Source: an uncultured Pseudomonadota bacterium
GTDB taxonomy: Bacteria > Myxococcota_A > Polyangia > HGW-17
DNA: 7,424 nt
Direction of reading: 5' to 3'
Assembly: GCA_938004375.1 (NCBI GenBank)
Contig: CALKWH010000381.1
Coordinates: 1 to 7,424, forward strand
Shown: positions 4,853 through 7,424 of the stretch, piece by piece
Position numbering within the stretch: the first letter of the stretch is position 1
How the letters are laid out: every line of letters starts with the position of its first letter
Notes under the pieces: generated by a model
Databases searched by the model: none
Told to the model about the DNA's origin: nothing
Seen by the model: only the letters and a program-made list of their open reading frames with translations
Program-made: the position numbers and the translations under genes

Positions 4853-6196
4853 CTACAGCATCTCGTTGATCTGGAAGTACTGGCGGAGCTTGCAGAGCGC
4901 GTGCTCCTGGATCTGGCGGATGCGCTCGCGGGAGAGGCGGAAGCGGCGGCCGATCTCCTTGAGGGTGTAGGCCTCGGAGTCGCCCAGGCCGAAGCGCAGG
5001 ACCAGGATCTCGCGCTCCATGGGGGTCAGGGCGTCGTAGAGCGCGGTCATGGAGAGCTCGCCCTCCTGCTCGCGGATGACCTGGGCCGGGATCCCCTCGG
5101 CGGTGGCGGGATCCTCGAGCATGTCCAGGAACGAGCGGGCGTCCTCGTGGTTCACGGGGCGGTCGAGGCTGAGCGAGCCCTCCTGCAGGTAGCTCTGGAT
5201 GCGGTCGGCCTTTCGGCGGGTGACGCCCATGGCCTCGGCGACCTCGTCGAGGTCGGGGTGGCGGCCCAGCTGGACCTGCAGGTCCTTGCGGATCTTCAAT
5301 AATTGCTGGTAGGCCTCGATGAAGTGGACGGGGAGCCGGACGGTGCGGCTCTTGTCGGCGGCGGCGCGGGAGACGGCGTGGCGGATCCACCACGCGGCGT
5401 AGGTCGAGAACCGGTAGCCGCGGTCGGGGTCGTAGCGGTCCACGGCCTTCATCAGGCCCAGGTTGCCCTCCTGGATCAGGTCGATCAGCGCCATGGGCCC
5501 CGACGAGTACTTGCGCGCCACGGCGATGACCAGGCGCAGGTTGGCCTCGACGAACGCGCACTTGACGCGGCGCAGGCGGTCGAGCCCCTCGGTCACGCCA
5601 GAGCGCGCGTCGGTCATGGCGCGGGGCAGCCGGCGGCCGGCGGCCTCGGCGCCGTCGCACGCGTGGCGCAGCACCTGCACGGCGGGGAGCATCCACGCCT
5701 CGTCGGGGTCGCGCTTGGTCAGGTACTCGGCGGCGCGGCGGGCGAGCTTCTCGAGGTGCTCGGCGTGGGATTTGGCGCGGGACCGCGCGCGGGCGGCCTC
5801 TTCGAGGGCCTGGAGCGCCAACGGGGCGTCGCGCTTCTCGCGGCGCAGGACCTCGAACACATAGAGGCGGGTGAGCGGCAGCTTCACCAGGTGGGCCCAG
5901 ATGGCCTGCCGGGCGGCCCGGATCTCCTGGCCGAAGCGGAGCTCCTGCTCGGCCGAGAGGGTGGCGTGGCGGCCCATTTCCCGATAATAGATGCCAGTCA
6001 CCGAGTCGTCGCGCAGGGCGCCGGGATCTTCCGCCCCCGGGGCCGGCCGCTCCAGCTCGAGGGGTCCGGGGTCGGCGTCGGCGAGCGCGTCGTCGGCAAG
6101 CGTCGGGTCGGCCAGCGCGGGATCGGACTCGAGCTCGACTTCGAGATCGTTGTCCTCGAGCTCCTCTTCCCAGATTTCTTTTTGGGGGGTTACCAT
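4853..6196 (-). CDS. RNA polymerase sigma-70 family factor (RpoD/group 2 type)
   Basis: The product is a complete 447-aa sigma factor directing RNA polymerase core to promoters. Residues 8-60 are strongly acidic with DPALAD/PTLADD-like repetition. Region 1.2 covers about 64-95 (DSVTGIYYREMGRHATLSAE). A variable helical block runs 96-205. Region 2 is about 212-290, with ANLRLVIAVARKY, DLIQEGNLGLMKAVDRYDP and the -10-recognition part FSTYAAWWIRHAVSRA. Region 3 is about 293-370 and region 4 is 388-440 (LTPMEREILVLRFGLGD, then the helix-turn-helix TLKEIGRRFRLSRERIRQIQ). All core motifs are intact. Length and the short acidic N-terminus suggest a group 2 alternative factor of the kind myxobacteria have in several copies, but a primary factor is not excluded. 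The ATG has an AGGAGG six bases upstream. It is divergent from the lipoprotein gene. Confidence 0.95.
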   Translation of the reverse strand: MVTPQKEIWEEELEDNDLEVELESDPALADPTLADDALADADPGPLELERPAPGAEDPGALRDDSVTGIYYREMGRHATLSAEQELRFGQEIRAARQAIWAHLVKLPLTRLYVFEVLRREKRDAPLALQALEEAARARSRAKSHAEHLEKLARRAAEYLTKRDPDEAWMLPAVQVLRHACDGAEAAGRRLPRAMTDARSGVTEGLDRLRRVKCAFVEANLRLVIAVARKYSSGPMALIDLIQEGNLGLMKAVDRYDPDRGYRFSTYAAWWIRHAVSRAAADKSRTVRLPVHFIEAYQQLLKIRKDLQVQLGRHPDLDEVAEAMGVTRRKADRIQSYLQEGSLSLDRPVNHEDARSFLDMLEDPATAEGIPAQVIREQEGELSMTALYDALTPMEREILVLRFGLGDSEAYTLKEIGRRFRLSRERIRQIQEHALCKLRQYFQINEML

Positions 6197-6202
6197 GACG
6201 GA

Positions 6203-6208
6203 CCTCCT
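6203..6208 (-). promoter_or_regulatory. Strong Shine-Dalgarno of the sigma factor gene
   Basis: AGGAGG, six bases before the ATG at 6196, fixes the start codon and predicts efficient translation. Confidence 0.85.
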
Positions 6209-6235
6209 AAGCTAAAAAAAGCGTTAATCCACAAG

Positions 6236-6331
6236 GGTTCTCGCGAACCGGAGGCCTGTGCGCGTAAAATAAAAATAAATAAGAACGCACACGCCTGACT
6301 TTTTTATAGCGGAATTCGACCTTTTTGCCAT
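6236..6331 (-). promoter_or_regulatory. Candidate promoter and AT-rich leader of the sigma factor gene
   Basis: On the minus strand TATAAA (6303-6308) is preceded after 17 bases by ATGGCA (6326-6331, four of six matches to TTGACA). Transcription would begin near 6296, giving a leader of about 100 bases. The leader has an AT-rich block (6261-6284, A/T runs) in an otherwise GC-rich genome and a small hairpin GGTTC-TCGC-GAACC (6236-6249). TGTGCG (6256-6261) and CGCACA (6285-6290) could pair around the AT-rich block. Promoter and structures are read by eye only. Confidence 0.4.
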
Positions 6332-6391
6332 CCGTTTTTTTGGAATAATTTGCCCGATCGGGGGGCGCCGCGTGCCCGGGATCACAGCGGA

Positions 6392-6420
6392 GGGGGAATG
6401 GGGAGGGGCAATGGGGAGGG
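6392..6420. repeat. Second G-rich repeat, sharing a 13-mer with 3962-3974
   Basis: GGGGGAATGGGGA is identical to the copy at 3962. It continues as GGGGCAATGGGGAGGG and provides several G-runs on the + strand with quadruplex potential. It lies in the divergent region between the sigma factor and lipoprotein genes. Confidence 0.65.
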
Positions 6421-6424
6421 ATCG

Positions 6425-6454
6425 TTTCGATTTCGATTTCGATTTCGATTTCGA
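6425..6454. repeat. Five tandem copies of TTTCGA
   Basis: TTTCGA is repeated five times without error (6425-6454), followed by TTGGG. It lies upstream of both divergent genes, 45 bases before the lipoprotein -35 box and about 95 bases behind the sigma promoter. It is a hexamer microsatellite able to change length by slippage. It is not part of a credible coding frame. Confidence 0.95.
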
Positions 6455-6498
6455 TTGGGTGTGGCAAGGGGGAGGACAGGAGGACGACGGAGCGCGGT

Positions 6499-6527
6499 TT
6501 GACGCGGAAGGGGGCGCGTGCTACGGT
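6499..6527 (+). promoter_or_regulatory. Promoter of the lipoprotein gene, with extended -10
   Basis: TTGACG (6499-6504) and TACGGT (6522-6527) are 17 bases apart, and TGC directly precedes the -10 box as an extended -10 element. Transcription would start near 6534, giving a leader of about 13 bases with GGAG (6535-6538) eight bases before the ATG. Confidence 0.6.
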
Positions 6528-6546
6528 CTTGGCCGGAGAGAAGACC

Positions 6547-7371
6547 ATGATCCGACGCCTGATTTCCACCGCCCTCGCCTGCTGCCTGCCGCTTTTGATC
6601 ACCGCCGGGTGCGCGTTCGACACCACCGGGCTCTCGGCCGTGGCGGAGGATCCGGTGTGCGGCGACGGGCGGGTCGACGACGGGGAGGACTGCGACGAGG
6701 AAGAGCTCGGCGGCGCCACCTGCGCCCTGCTCGGCTACGCGGGGGGCGAACTGGCCTGCGCCGCCAACTGCCGCTTCGACGAGACCGGCTGCCAGGGCGT
6801 TCCCACCTGCGGCAACGGCGCGCTGGACCCCGGCGAGGACTGCGACGGCGACCTGCCCGGGGACGAGAGCTGCGAGTCCCTAGGGCTCGGCGTCGGCACG
6901 CTGGCCTGCAACGCGGCCTGCGCCTGGGACCTGTCAGACTGCGAAGCCCCCGTGTGCGGCGACGGCCAGGCCGACGGCGGCGAGACCTGCGACGACGGCG
7001 AGACCGACTCGTGCATAGGCACCTGCAACGCCGCCTGCGACGGCCCCGCCAACGTATGCGGCGACGGCGACGTGGCCTGCGGCGAGGAATGTGAAGAGGG
7101 CGACCTGCAGGGTGCCGACTGCACCGACTTCGGCTACGCCGACCCCGCCGGGCTCGCCTGCGACGGGTGTTCGATCGACCCCTCGGGCTGCCACAGCGAC
7201 TGCGGCGACGGCGTGCTGGACCCCGGCGAAGTGTGCGAGGACGGCAACACCCACGACGTCACCGCCACGGACGACTTCTGCGGCCCGCTGTGCACCACCA
7301 CTACCTGGGCGTGCGCTGGCGGCTGGCCGGGGTACTTCCCGCCCACGAACACCGCCGTGCCCTGGGCGACC
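6547..7371 (+). CDS. Secreted lipoprotein with Myxococcus-type cysteine-rich repeats, 3' end missing
   Basis: From ATG 6547, 275 codons are present with no stop; the sequence then runs into adapter at a codon boundary. Residues 1-22 are an export signal: MIRR, a hydrophobic core and ITAGC. Cys22 is the likely lipidated residue, though Thr at -3 is a weak lipobox. Then come five repeats starting at Cys38, 88, 137, 171 and 219, each opening CGDG/CGNG, then GE-x-C four residues later. Repeats 1, 2 and 4 also share a second half C-x2-LG/FG ... LAC ... C. This CGDGxxxxGExCDxG pattern is that of the Myxococcus cysteine-rich (DUF4215-like) disulfide repeats on extracellular proteins of myxobacteria and relatives. 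Function is unknown; cell-surface adhesion or structural roles are guesses. Third codon positions are very GC-rich, so it looks native. The last repeat is incomplete only because the contig ends. Confidence 0.85.
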
Positions 7372-7424
7372 AGATCGGAAGAGCGTCGGGTAGGGAAAGA
7401 GTGTAAATCTCGGTGGTCGCCGTA
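7372..7424. other. Illumina TruSeq universal adapter (reverse complement), not genomic
   Basis: AGATCGGAAGAGC starts at 7372 and continues through the Read 1 primer and P5 arm to GTGGTCGCCGTA, with mismatches at 7389 and in the GTGTAAATCTC segment (A for G). There is no second index between the primer site and P5, as in single-index libraries. Any protein tail translated from here is false. Confidence 0.97.

Noticed and set aside
4275..6298. Long open frames overlapping the sigma factor (473 aa on the same strand, 331 aa and others on the opposite strand)
   Set aside because: They are by-products of the GC-rich codon use of the sigma gene, with Arg/Pro or Gly/Val/Ala-biased composition and no motifs.
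6372..7094. 240-aa plus-strand frame starting with an FDFDFDFD peptide
   Set aside because: It translates the TTTCGA microsatellite and then an Arg-rich shifted frame of the cysteine-repeat lipoprotein.
51..7371. CRISPR array, tRNA, rRNA, insertion sequence or internal adapter junction
   Set aside because: No regularly spaced repeats with spacers, no tRNA- or rRNA-like sequence, no transposase and no AGATCGGAAGAGC motif were found inside the insert.

Overview
The window is a 7.3 kb piece of high-GC bacterial DNA with Illumina adapter sequence still attached at both ends (bases 1-50 and 7372-7424), so only bases 51-7371 are genomic. The native genes are GC-rich. Two secreted proteins, one with a MYXO-CTERM-like anchor and one a lipoprotein of Myxococcus-type cysteine-rich repeats, together with an RpoD-like sigma factor, suggest Myxococcota or another deltaproteobacteria-like lineage. 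This is inferred from protein style only; no rRNA or other marker is present.

Layout. 51-530 (+): 3' end of a surface protein gene. About 499-848 (+): wreck of a second gene, frameshifted near 580. 883-2509 (-): an intact two-gene module, an XRE/ImmA-IrrE-type HTH-metallopeptidase followed by a DUF4411 PIN-like protein, overlapping by 14 nt. It has its own TATAAT promoter and candidate operators, and the promoter position implies an almost leaderless mRNA. 2510-3001: no convincing gene, but short hairpins and C-rich tracts. 3002-3267 (+): a promoter-like site and a doubtful 65-codon ORF. 3267-3956: mosaic of defense-gene remnants, the AT-richer N-terminus of a SIR2-like protein (+) facing the C-terminal specificity region of a type ISP (COG4889-like) restriction-modification enzyme (-). 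3962-4410: G-rich repeat, a partial unknown ORF (+), three 16-bp tandem repeats and nested hairpins. 4415-4852 (-): an unknown helical protein, probably 5'-truncated. 4853-6196 (-): complete sigma-70 family gene with a strong Shine-Dalgarno and an AT-rich leader. 6197-6546: divergent regulatory region with a G-rich tract and a (TTTCGA)5 array. 6547-7371 (+): cysteine-rich-repeat lipoprotein, cut off by the adapter.

The intact HTH-protease/PIN pair is the most plausible functional accessory system. It has the look of a toxin-antitoxin-like or defense-regulatory operon sitting among broken defense genes, i.e. the decayed edge of a defense island in a core-like background. The many gene fragments could be real decay or, given the adapter contamination, partly assembly chimerism. 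No wholly new system can be claimed from this sequence alone.
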